From: Bacteroidales bacterium
Lineage (GTDB): Bacteria > Bacteroidota > Bacteroidia > Bacteroidales > JAOZVK01
Direction of reading: 5' to 3'
Length of the DNA: 5,296 nucleotides
NCBI GenBank assembly: GCA_029938185.1
Contig: JAOZVK010000087.1
Location: 8,864-14,159, forward strand
Shown here: positions 1 to 5,226 of the stretch, one piece after another
Layout: every line of letters begins with the position of its first letter
Numbering within the stretch: position 1 is the first letter of the stretch
Position numbers and translations under genes: made by a program
Notes under the pieces: model-generated
What the model saw: the letters and a program-made list of their open reading frames with translations, nothing else
Databases searched by the model: none
Told to the model about the DNA's origin: nothing

Positions 1-58
1 CTACGCTCAAAACCGCAAGCCAAAACACCCAAGCCGCCACCAGCACATTTTCGTTAGC
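1..58 (+). repeat. Right half of an attC-like cassette recombination site
   Basis: This is the 3' half of an imperfect palindrome whose left half lies outside the window. It ends in the core GTTAGC at 53-58. Just before that it shares the words AAGCCAAAA, ACCC and CCGCCACC, in the same order, with the right arm of the complete site at 2504-2605, and it has the same TTCGTTAGC ending. The complementary core GCTAAC would be expected upstream. By the integron rule of cleavage between G and TT, the following cassette would begin at about 54. The core fits the relaxed integron consensus but not strict GTTRRRY, so I call it attC-like. Confidence 0.6.
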
Positions 59-114
59 GTTAATTCGTAATTTCATAAAATTTAAAGAAAAAAAGATTCC
101 AAATTAAGAATTTG

Positions 115-122
115 TATCTTTG
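115..122 (+). promoter_or_regulatory. Candidate promoter -7 box for the restriction-modification operon
   Basis: TATCTTTG matches the Bacteroidota -7 consensus TAnnTTTG exactly. It would place the transcript start near 127-130, about 25 bases before the endonuclease start codon. No clear TTTG -33 box lies 19-21 bases upstream; that stretch is A-rich (about 88-100). The promoter lies inside the cassette, so the genes need not depend on an external cassette promoter. Confidence 0.5.
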
Positions 123-140
123 TCCCTTATTAACTCTATA

Positions 141-155
141 ATGAATAAAATATAA
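141..155 (+). other. Possible four-codon leader minicistron overlapping the endonuclease start
   Basis: ATG AAT AAA ATA TAA reads as a four-codon open frame. Its stop codon shares its last A with the ATG of the endonuclease (TAATG, 153-157). Such an overlap could let ribosomes that finish the minicistron restart on the endonuclease, or it could lower endonuclease translation. No Shine-Dalgarno sequence precedes either ATG. In so AT-rich a leader a short frame like this can easily arise by chance. Confidence 0.2.
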
Positions 156-994
156 TGACTAAAAAAAAGCAAGATAAGATAGCAAAAGCAATAAAAAGTG
201 TTGTTTCGGAAATGATGGAAAGAGTAATGGATAGGGTTCTTATTACAGACCCATTTATTAAAGAAAAACATCATTCTGCCAAACCTCTTTATGCAGCATT
301 AGTCCCTGACGAAATTTTCAAAGGTTCTCATTTTGAACGTAGATTCGTAACACCTTTTGGAAAAGTATGGGAGAGATTAGCCAAAGTTGTAGCAATCGAA
401 GCACATGGGAATTGTCTTATGGGACATACAGTTGACGGGACTATTGGAAAAGAAAGCCTAAGAAGAATACAAGAGGTTTTAAATAGATTAGAACATAGCA
501 AAGGTAAAGACAAAGTAAAACCAGATTGGACTAATGAATTGAATTATATTAAAGCTGGTGGTGGAGAATTAATTCCTGTTAGTGTTGTTTGCGATATTTT
601 TATTGAAAGTAACGAAAATAAAAAAAGATATGCTTTTGAATTAAAAGCACCATTACCCAATAGTGACCAGACCAAAGTAAGTAAGGAAAAATTATTTAAG
701 CTACTGGCAATGAATCCACAAAAGGTTGATAATGCCTATTACGCTTTGCCTTACAATCCATACGGAAAAAAAACTGATTATAAATGGAGTTTTCCAATGA
801 GATGGTTTAATATGCATGAAGATGAATCAGTGCTAATCGGAGACGAATTTTGGGAATTAATAGGAGGGAAAGGAACTTATCGCAATTTCATCAAAGAAAT
901 AAATAAATTAGGGGGAAATTATAGAGAAAGAATATATCGAGAATTTTTAGGTATTGAACCACCAACAGATTTTAAAGACGATATTTTAAAATAA
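155..994 (+). CDS. TdeIII-family Type II restriction endonuclease
   Basis: This 279-residue cytoplasmic enzyme is predicted to cut unmethylated DNA at a short specific site and works with the methyltransferase just downstream. The sequence shows a PD-(D/E)xK-type core: Asp147 at the end of a hydrophobic strand (VSVVCD), then the strand YAFELK giving Glu162 and Lys164. It continues into APLPNSD, a proline-asparagine extension seen in several Type II endonucleases of the TdeIII and Sau96I-like group. An N-terminal segment with FERRFVTPFGKVWERLA (residues 60-76) and a C-terminal YNPYG...KWSFPMRWF block (200-218) also fit the TdeIII family. TdeIII recognises GGNCC, so that target is likely by analogy only. 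The gene is complete. ATG 155 has no Shine-Dalgarno sequence, which is common in Bacteroidota. The stop is 14 bases before the methyltransferase start, so the two are probably co-transcribed. Family assignment is from recognition of motifs, not from a search. Confidence 0.82.
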   Translation: MTKKKQDKIAKAIKSVVSEMMERVMDRVLITDPFIKEKHHSAKPLYAALVPDEIFKGSHFERRFVTPFGKVWERLAKVVAIEAHGNCLMGHTVDGTIGKESLRRIQEVLNRLEHSKGKDKVKPDWTNELNYIKAGGGELIPVSVVCDIFIESNENKKRYAFELKAPLPNSDQTKVSKEKLFKLLAMNPQKVDNAYYALPYNPYGKKTDYKWSFPMRWFNMHEDESVLIGDEFWELIGGKGTYRNFIKEINKLGGNYRERIYREFLGIEPPTDFKDDILK

Positions 995-1000
995 AGGAGG
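993..1000 (+). promoter_or_regulatory. Strong Shine-Dalgarno sequence of the methyltransferase gene
   Basis: AAAGGAGG is a near-perfect anti-16S match, overlaps the endonuclease stop codon, and lies 8 bases before ATG 1009. It fixes the methyltransferase start. The endonuclease start has no such site, so the methyltransferase should be translated better from the shared mRNA. That would help protect host DNA even though the endonuclease gene comes first. Confidence 0.75.
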
Positions 1001-1008
1001 AAAATAAA

Positions 1009-2508
1009 ATGGAAAAAACAAATTTCACATTTATTGACCTCTTTTCAGGAATTGGAGGTTTCAAAATGGCATTAAATAGAAATGGAGGTGAGTGTATAGG
1101 TTTTAGTGAAATTAATAAGGATGCAATTAACACATATTGCGAAAATTTTAAAGTTTCACATTCTGAAAATTTTGGAAGTATTACTAAAATAAAAGAATTG
1201 CCATATCATGATATTTTAACGGCAGGAGTGCCATGTCAAAGTTGGTCTATTGCAGGTAAAAATTTGGGATTTGACGATGATAGAGGACAATTATGGAATG
1301 ATACTATATATTTATTGCAACAATCAAAACCTAAGGCTTTTATATTCGAAAATGTAAAAGGTTTAGTTGACCCAAGAAATAAAAAAGCTTTTACATATAT
1401 ATTAGACAGAATTAAAGAAGCAGGTTATAGTGCAAGTTATCACGTAATAAACTCATTTGATTACGGTGTGCCTCAAAATAGAATTAGAGTTTATATTATC
1501 GGGTTTAAAGAAAAAGAATTTCATGATAAATTCAAACTGCAAAAACCATTAAATAATAAAAAGAAGTTAGGAGATATTATTGGAGTCAAACCGATTGAAA
1601 AAAACATAAATGATAATATTCAACGAGATTTATTTGGTAATATTGTTTCTCGAAAATCAATGAGTTTATCAAGCACAAATGGATTTAATGACTATTTTTT
1701 ATTTAATGACTTGCGAAATGGAGAAACAACAATTCATTCATGGGATATTATTGAAACTACCGAAAGACAAAAACAAATATGTTTGCTTTTACTAAGAAAC
1801 AGAAGAAAAAGTGCTTATGGTAAGCTTGATGGAAATCCATTATCATTTCAACATTTTAAATCATTAGACTCAACAATTTTACAGAGCGAACTTGATGAAT
1901 TAGTAAATTTAGAGATACTAAAAACAGAGGAATATACTTTTAAAATTATAAACAGTGAAAGTGTAGATTTGAATGAATCTGAAAATGAAATTATATCTAA
2001 AAATACTGACAATAAATTTGTTATAGATGACTTAAAAACCAATAGAGAGTTTAAAGTTAAAAAGATACCAATCGTAAAAACAATTGAATCATTGAAAGAG
2101 AAAAAAGTTGTAGCTTGCATAGAAGTTCGATATGATTTTAAAAACACAAAGATTAGCACAGGTCTGTATGGGGTTAATCGTGTTTTTTTACCAAGTTCAG
2201 ATATTTTCCCGACCCTTGTAGCAAGTGATACAAATGATTATATAACATTAAAGCATATTCAAGCATCAAATGATAAAGACTATAAGAGTAAATTTCTAAA
2301 TGAGATATATAAAAGAGAAGAGTATAGAAAGATAACAAGGGAAGAAGCCTGTCAGATTCAAGGGTTTCCAAAAGGATTCATTTTGCCTGAATCAAGAGCA
2401 AGGTGGATGAAATTAATAGGTAATAGTGTTTCTGTCCCGGTAATAGAAATGTTAAGTGAATCAATAATTAAAACAGGAGTATTTGAAGATTATAAAGACA
2501 AACGCTAA
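1009..2508 (+). CDS. C5-cytosine DNA methyltransferase of a Type II restriction-modification system
   Basis: The enzyme transfers a methyl group from S-adenosylmethionine to carbon 5 of cytosine in the target site, protecting host DNA from the upstream endonuclease. Motifs appear in order: motif I DLFSGIGGF (residues 10-18, cofactor binding), motif IV GVPCQSWS (73-80, catalytic Cys76), motif VI ENV (114-116), motif VIII QNRIR (156-160), a TRD-like PTLVAS (401-406), motif IX KITREEACQIQGFP (441-454), and motif X GNSVSVPV (471-478). All key residues are present. At 499 residues it is longer than minimal enzymes such as M.HhaI (about 330). The excess lies between motif VIII and the TRD; residues about 250-316 look helix-rich followed by a short beta pair, like a winged helix. 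The recognition site is probably GGNCC if the partner is a true TdeIII relative. The stop codon TAA (2506-2508) falls inside the GCTAAC box of the attC-like site, so the gene fills its cassette to the end. Confidence 0.9.
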   Translation: MEKTNFTFIDLFSGIGGFKMALNRNGGECIGFSEINKDAINTYCENFKVSHSENFGSITKIKELPYHDILTAGVPCQSWSIAGKNLGFDDDRGQLWNDTIYLLQQSKPKAFIFENVKGLVDPRNKKAFTYILDRIKEAGYSASYHVINSFDYGVPQNRIRVYIIGFKEKEFHDKFKLQKPLNNKKKLGDIIGVKPIEKNINDNIQRDLFGNIVSRKSMSLSSTNGFNDYFLFNDLRNGETTIHSWDIIETTERQKQICLLLLRNRRKSAYGKLDGNPLSFQHFKSLDSTILQSELDELVNLEILKTEEYTFKIINSESVDLNESENEIISKNTDNKFVIDDLKTNREFKVKKIPIVKTIESLKEKKVVACIEVRYDFKNTKISTGLYGVNRVFLPSSDIFPTLVASDTNDYITLKHIQASNDKDYKSKFLNEIYKREEYRKITREEACQIQGFPKGFILPESRARWMKLIGNSVSVPVIEMLSESIIKTGVFEDYKDKR

Positions 2509-2605
2509 CAGCGGTTTGGTGTCAGCCATTTTTGGCTTGTTTTTACTTCGCTTCGCTCGTAAAAAACAAGCCAAAAATACCCGCCACCAAGCCGTATTCG
2601 TTAGC
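2504..2605 (+). repeat. Complete attC-like site (imperfect palindrome, GCTAAC ... GTTAGC)
   Basis: The outer core GCTAAC (2504-2509) pairs with GTTAGC (2600-2605). Inside are a 10-pair stem (2512-2521 with 2585-2594, one G-T pair), an unpaired internal loop of about six bases per side (2522-2527 and 2579-2584), a 17-pair perfect stem (2528-2544 with 2562-2578), and an apical loop (about 2545-2561) rich in CTTCG repeats. Two blocks separated by an unpaired bubble, with the outer boxes conserved and the middle variable, is the architecture of integron attC sites, which recombine as a folded single strand. A plain transcription terminator would be simpler and would end in a T-run, which is absent here. 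Confidence 0.7.
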
Positions 2606-2634
2606 AATAATAAAAAAATAACAACCGAAAAATA

Positions 2635-2665
2635 TTTGATTGCAGAATAGTTTTTGATAATTTTG
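2635..2665 (+). promoter_or_regulatory. Bacteroidota-type promoter (TTTG-N19-TAATTTTG)
   Basis: TTTG at 2635-2638 and TAATTTTG at 2658-2665, separated by 19 bases, match both boxes and the spacing of the Bacteroidota housekeeping consensus TTTG-N19-21-TAnnTTTG. It is the best promoter in the window. A transcript would start near 2671, roughly 30 bases after the attC-like site is left behind, and would run through the long hairpin at 2736-2828 before reaching the receiver gene. No gene lies between 2606 and 2880 apart from this promoter and the hairpin. Confidence 0.6.
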
Positions 2666-2735
2666 CAATATGAAATAAAAAGAAAGATAAAAAATATTAT
2701 AGTATAGCGTTTAGATTATTTTCTTGTATTCGAAA

Positions 2736-2828
2736 TCGACCAAATTTCAAACACTAACAAGAAATAAGACAAATGCTCACGCTTATGGCGTGGGCTGTTC
2801 TTATTTGTTAGTGTGGGTTTTTGGTCGA
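2736..2828 (+). repeat. 93-base imperfect inverted repeat, possible variant attC or structured leader RNA
   Basis: The arms pair in three blocks: outer TCGACCAAA (2736-2744) with 2820-2828, a 10-pair block ACACTAACAA (2751-2760) with 2805-2814, and an apical stem 2775-2782 with 2788-2795 (one G-T pair) closed by a five-base loop. Between them are small loops and bulges. The middle block contains CTAAC...GTTAG as in the attC-like sites, but the flanking base pair is A-T instead of G-C, and pairing extends outside the box, which attC sites do not normally do. It lies 70 bases downstream of a good promoter. It has no T-run after it, so it is not a typical terminator. Confidence 0.5.
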
Positions 2829-2880
2829 ACCTCGGATACTGATAAGTTACAGTTTCCACGCTTTTTTTATTCTCAAAATT

Positions 2881-3272
2881 ATGAAAACGGAAAAAATAAA
2901 TAGAAAGTCAAATATACAGAAAATACTTGTTGCCGAAAACGATGAAAGCAACAGAGAATATATTGAATTATTACTTTTAGAGATAGACCACAAATTTCAA
3001 ATAACTTATGCCCAAACTGGAAGCGAAGTAATTGATTTATACAAACAAAACACTACGACATTATTATAATGAATATTGTAATTCCTCAAATAACAGGATT
3101 TACAGCAACAAAAATAATAAGAAAAACAGATAAAAAAGTGCTAATAATTGCACAAAGCAGTATTCTTGAACATCCAAATAAATTTAAAGATGCGGGATTT
3201 AATGATTATCTGATAAAACCATTTTCACCTGACGATTTTTTAAAAATTTTTCAAAAACATCTCAAATATTAA
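2881..3272 (+). pseudogene. Frameshifted response-regulator receiver domain
   Basis: The first frame from ATG 2881 gives IQKILVAENDESNREYIELL, the start of a CheY-like receiver fold. It breaks at a TAA (3067-3069). The rest, with IIIMNIVIPQITGFTATKIIRK, IIAQSS and the conserved Lys of YLIKPFSPDDF, continues in the -1 frame to the stop at 3272. One extra base in the AAAA run at 3047-3050 would join them into a single receiver of about 130 residues with normal spacing. Two pocket positions are altered: the phospho-acceptor Asp is Asn (codon AAT 3072-3074), and the second residue of the acidic pair is Asn (residue 20). It could be a stand-alone receiver or the remains of the C-terminal receiver of a hybrid kinase. 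There is no Shine-Dalgarno sequence before ATG 2881. An upstream GTG at 2821 in the same frame lies inside the hairpin and adds no recognisable sequence. Probably non-functional as a phospho-relay protein. Confidence 0.7.
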
Positions 3273-3311
3273 CTTGCAAAATCATACAACAAAAAATAAA
3301 TTTAATAAAAG

Positions 3312-3352
3312 CAAATTTACGGCAAAAAATGATTAATTTTGCCGTAGATTTG
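3312..3352 (+). promoter_or_regulatory. Promoter and palindromic operator of the antitoxin gene
   Basis: A near-perfect 16-base inverted repeat (3312-3327 with 3337-3352, one G-T mismatch, 9-base spacer) covers the promoter. Its right arm contains TAGATTTG (3345-3352), an exact TAnnTTTG -7 box that would start transcription near 3358, about 60 bases before the antitoxin. Within it, GGCAA-N13-TTGCCGTAGATTTGA recurs almost unchanged upstream of the toxin gene at 4100-4132. AbiEi antitoxins of the streptococcal AbiE system bind inverted repeats in their own promoter and repress it, so this is the probable operator. Confidence 0.6.
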
Positions 3353-3418
3353 ACTGTAACTTAAAACCCTGATAAAATCAAAAGCAAATTACAAATAGAA
3401 AATTTAAAAAAGGAGTTC

Positions 3419-4096
3419 ATAAATAAAAACTTATTTTATACATCTGACATTGTTGAGTTTTATAATAAATCAACACCAAATATTCCAAGAGCAACAGTAA
3501 ATTGGAGGATATATGAACTCATTAATAAAGGTATTCTTGAACGAACAGGACGAGGAAAATTCAAATTTGGAAAAATAGTTTCTTTTGTGCCTGAAATTTC
3601 ATCGAAAATTATAAAAATTAACAGATTATTAAAACAACAACTTCCATTTATAAAATACTGTTTATGGAACTCTATAATTATCAATGAATTCAGTTTACAT
3701 ATAAACAAAATAAATTATACAATAATTGATGCAGAAAGAGAAGTCGCAAAATCAGTATTTTTTTTAATAAAAGACAATTACAAACATGTTTTTTATAAAG
3801 CAAATAAAGAAATGTTTTATGATTATTTTCCAGATTTACAGCATGTTATCATTATTAGAGACTTAATAACGGAAGCTCCTATTAAAACAATAAAAAAAAT
3901 ACCAACTATTACAATTGAGAAATTACTCGTTGATATATACAGCGATATTGAATTTGAATATCTTAAAGGCAGTGAATTATCATTTATTTATAAAAGTGCC
4001 TTTGATAAACATACAATTAATGAAAGTAAACTGTTAAGATATGCAAGCAGAAAAGGGAAAAAAACAAAAATATTAAAACTAATTAAAAATCTATAA
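3419..4096 (+). CDS. AbiEi-like winged-helix antitoxin and repressor, non-canonical start
   Basis: The frame encodes about 225 residues. Residues about 6-52 form a recognisable winged-helix unit (YTSDIVEFYN, then ATVNWRIYELINKGILERTGRGKFKFG), as in the N-terminal domain of AbiEi-type antitoxins. The rest is a mixed, unrecognised C-terminal domain expected to neutralise the toxin. The position directly before an AbiEii-type nucleotidyltransferase supports the role. No ATG, GTG or TTG occurs in frame between the upstream stop (3362-3364) and GTG 3587, and GTG 3587 would delete the whole winged helix. I therefore start at ATA 3419, three bases after the Shine-Dalgarno sequence AGGAG (3411-3415). 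Alternatively one base has been lost: a G inserted after 3424 would create an in-frame ATG seven bases from the Shine-Dalgarno. The gene may be weakly translated, start-lost, or miscalled. Its promoter carries a palindrome that the protein probably binds. Confidence 0.65.
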   Translation: MNKNLFYTSDIVEFYNKSTPNIPRATVNWRIYELINKGILERTGRGKFKFGKIVSFVPEISSKIIKINRLLKQQLPFIKYCLWNSIIINEFSLHINKINYTIIDAEREVAKSVFFLIKDNYKHVFYKANKEMFYDYFPDLQHVIIIRDLITEAPIKTIKKIPTITIEKLLVDIYSDIEFEYLKGSELSFIYKSAFDKHTINESKLLRYASRKGKKTKILKLIKNL

Positions 4097-4099
4097 ATT

Positions 4100-4132
4100 G
4101 GCAAAATAAATATAATATTGCCGTAAATTTGA
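4100..4132 (+). promoter_or_regulatory. Second copy of the operator-promoter, in front of the toxin gene
   Basis: GGCAA (4100-4104), 13 bases, then TTGCCGTAAATTTGA (4118-4132) repeats the element found before the antitoxin with the same spacing and only one changed base in the right block. It contains TAAATTTG (4124-4131), an exact -7 box. It fills most of the 40-base gap between antitoxin stop and toxin start. Transcription would start at about 4136-4139, at or next to ATG 4137, so the message from this promoter would be leaderless or nearly so. Confidence 0.55.
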
Positions 4133-4136
4133 TTTT

Positions 4137-4712
4137 ATGATTTCAACTAATTGTTTAGAAATAAAGTGGCTCAATAAAATAACAAGAGAGAAGAAAATTA
4201 AAGATAAGATATTAGCAGAAAAAGTGATACAAGCACTGTTTCTACTTGAAAGTCTTGTTAGTGAAAAATTAAATTTTGTTTTCAAAGGCGGAACTGCATT
4301 GATGCTATTGTTGGATAATGTAAAACGATTGTCAATAGATATAGATATTATTGTTCCACAAAAAATTGATTTAGACAATATTATTACCAAAATTGTATCT
4401 CAAAGCCATTTTACAAGATTTGAATTACATAAACGAAAAATAAATTATGATATACAAAAAGTTCACTATAAATTATTTTATACACCTGTATATAAAACAA
4501 ATAAATCAGAGGAATATATTTTATTAGACGTTTTATTTGAAAAAATTCAATATCTGAAAACAATAACAATTCCTGTCAATTCTTCATTCGTAAAACAGGT
4601 TGGTAATCCAATATTTGTAAAAGTCCCTGATTTTAATAATATTTTAGGAGATAAACTCACAGCTTTTGCTCCCGAAACTACTGGTATTCCTTATGAAAAA
4701 AAGGGAAAATGA
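4137..4712 (+). CDS. AbiEii/AbiGii-type nucleotidyltransferase toxin, N-terminal part
   Basis: The 191-residue product contains the catalytic part of an AbiEii-family toxin (DUF1814 nucleotidyltransferase). The sequence shows FKGGTALMLL (residues 49-58, nucleotide-binding GG-T), SIDIDI with Asp68 and Asp70 (metal-binding D-x-D), ILLDVLFE with Asp131 as a likely third acidic residue, and GDKLTAFAPETTGIPY (171-186), a strongly conserved family motif. Toxins of this family are thought to modify an RNA or protein target with nucleotides and arrest growth during phage infection; the target here is unknown. The frame ends at TGA 4710-4712 just after that motif, where relatives continue without a break into the helical C-terminal domain. 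That domain follows in the -1 frame from 4709. ATG 4137 has no Shine-Dalgarno and lies five bases after a -7 box. Confidence 0.8.
   Translation: MISTNCLEIKWLNKITREKKIKDKILAEKVIQALFLLESLVSEKLNFVFKGGTALMLLLDNVKRLSIDIDIIVPQKIDLDNIITKIVSQSHFTRFELHKRKINYDIQKVHYKLFYTPVYKTNKSEEYILLDVLFEKIQYLKTITIPVNSSFVKQVGNPIFVKVPDFNNILGDKLTAFAPETTGIPYEKKGK
4697..4703 (+). other. A AAA AAG heptamer at the break in the toxin frame
   Basis: In the toxin frame the codons read GAA AAA AAG GGA AAA TGA. The heptamer A AAA AAG is exactly in the X XXY YYZ phase needed for -1 ribosomal slippage and is the heptamer used in Escherichia coli dnaX. A -1 slip here continues as GGG AAA ATG ATG GGA AAG and yields a 359-residue protein with spacing natural for the family. 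I see no stable stem just downstream and no purine-rich Shine-Dalgarno at the usual distance upstream, so a one-base loss in an A8 run is equally possible. Confidence 0.5.
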
Positions 4713-5215
4713 TGGGAAAGGAAATCATAAAACAATTGTATGATATTGGAACAATTTTTGACAAAATAGATGATTTATCGGTTGTAAAACAAACATTTAA
4801 AAATTTTGCACAGACAGAATTAAAATATCGAAATCTTAAAAATGACATAAACATTGTATTAACGGATATTTACGAAACATCTTTGAATATTTCAACAACA
4901 GGGATAGAGGGAAAAGCAAGATTTGATATTTTGCAATTAGGATTAAAACAGTTTGTTGCATTTATATTTTCCGAAAATTACCACATTGAAAAAGCAATTA
5001 TTGATGCCTCAAAAACAGCATATTTATCAAAACTAATTCAATTGGATTGTAATAATATGTCGAGATTTAAAAAACCTTCACAGATAACAGATTGGATAAT
5101 AGAACAACCATTTTACACGAAATTAAACAAGCTTAAAAAGACTAATCCAGAAGCTTTTTTTTATTGGCACAAAATTTATGAATTGGAAAAAAAGAAAAAA
5201 GTATTAACGGATTGA
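4709..5215 (+). CDS. AbiEii-type toxin, C-terminal helical part in the -1 frame
   Basis: The 168-residue frame starts at ATG 4709 (ATGATG), overlapping the stop of the preceding frame by three bases. It begins GKEIIKQLYDIGTIFDKIDDL, which in full-length AbiEii relatives directly follows the GDKLTAFAP...GIPY motif. It continues through ELKYRNLKNDINIVLTDI, FIFSENYHIEKAI and the C-terminal AFFYWHKIYEL, all typical of the family's helical C-terminal domain. It has no nucleotidyltransferase residues and would not be active alone. It could be made by -1 slippage as part of one 359-residue toxin, by translational coupling at the ATGA overlap (AAGGG at 4701-4705 could serve as a Shine-Dalgarno) as a separate subunit, or not at all if the gene is broken. 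The stop lies 11 bases before the next attC-like site. Confidence 0.75.
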   Translation: MMGKEIIKQLYDIGTIFDKIDDLSVVKQTFKNFAQTELKYRNLKNDINIVLTDIYETSLNISTTGIEGKARFDILQLGLKQFVAFIFSENYHIEKAIIDASKTAYLSKLIQLDCNNMSRFKKPSQITDWIIEQPFYTKLNKLKKTNPEAFFYWHKIYELEKKKKVLTD

Positions 5216-5226
5216 GAAACAGAATT

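Larger units (their letters stand above)
54..2600 (+). mobile_element. Gene cassette 1 carrying a Type II restriction-modification system
   Basis: This is the segment between the GTTAGC cores at 53-58 and 2600-2605, the unit that a tyrosine integrase of the IntI type would move. It contains a promoter, an endonuclease gene, a methyltransferase gene and its own attC-like site at the 3' end, all in one direction with almost no spare sequence. That is the usual layout of a gene cassette, although about 2.5 kb with two genes is long for one. The limits are inferred from the repeat cores. No integrase or attI is visible, so the array could be a distant part of an integron or an orphan cluster. Confidence 0.55.

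Noticed and set aside
1848..2371. Minus-strand open frames of 103 and 65 codons inside the methyltransferase gene
   Set aside because: They are antisense to a well-supported gene, have low-complexity hydrophobic translations rich in Phe, Ser and Leu, and show no recognisable domain.
2504..2828. A CRISPR array formed by the repeated palindromes
   Set aside because: The palindromes are about 90-100 bases, differ in the middle and are separated by genes or by irregular distances; there are no short direct repeats with regular spacers.
2821..2880. GTG at 2821 as the start of the receiver gene
   Set aside because: It lies in the right arm of the hairpin, and the added 20 residues resemble nothing in receiver proteins. 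ATG 2881 directly precedes the fold.
4091..4390. Minus-strand open frame of 99 codons over the toxin start
   Set aside because: It is antisense to the conserved GG-T and D-x-D motifs of the toxin and encodes nothing recognisable; it is a frame shadow.
4704..4760. A stimulatory stem-loop or pseudoknot downstream of the slippery heptamer
   Set aside because: I looked for pairing in the 50-60 bases after the heptamer and found only short A-T palindromes such as ACAATTGT, too weak to count as support for programmed slippage.
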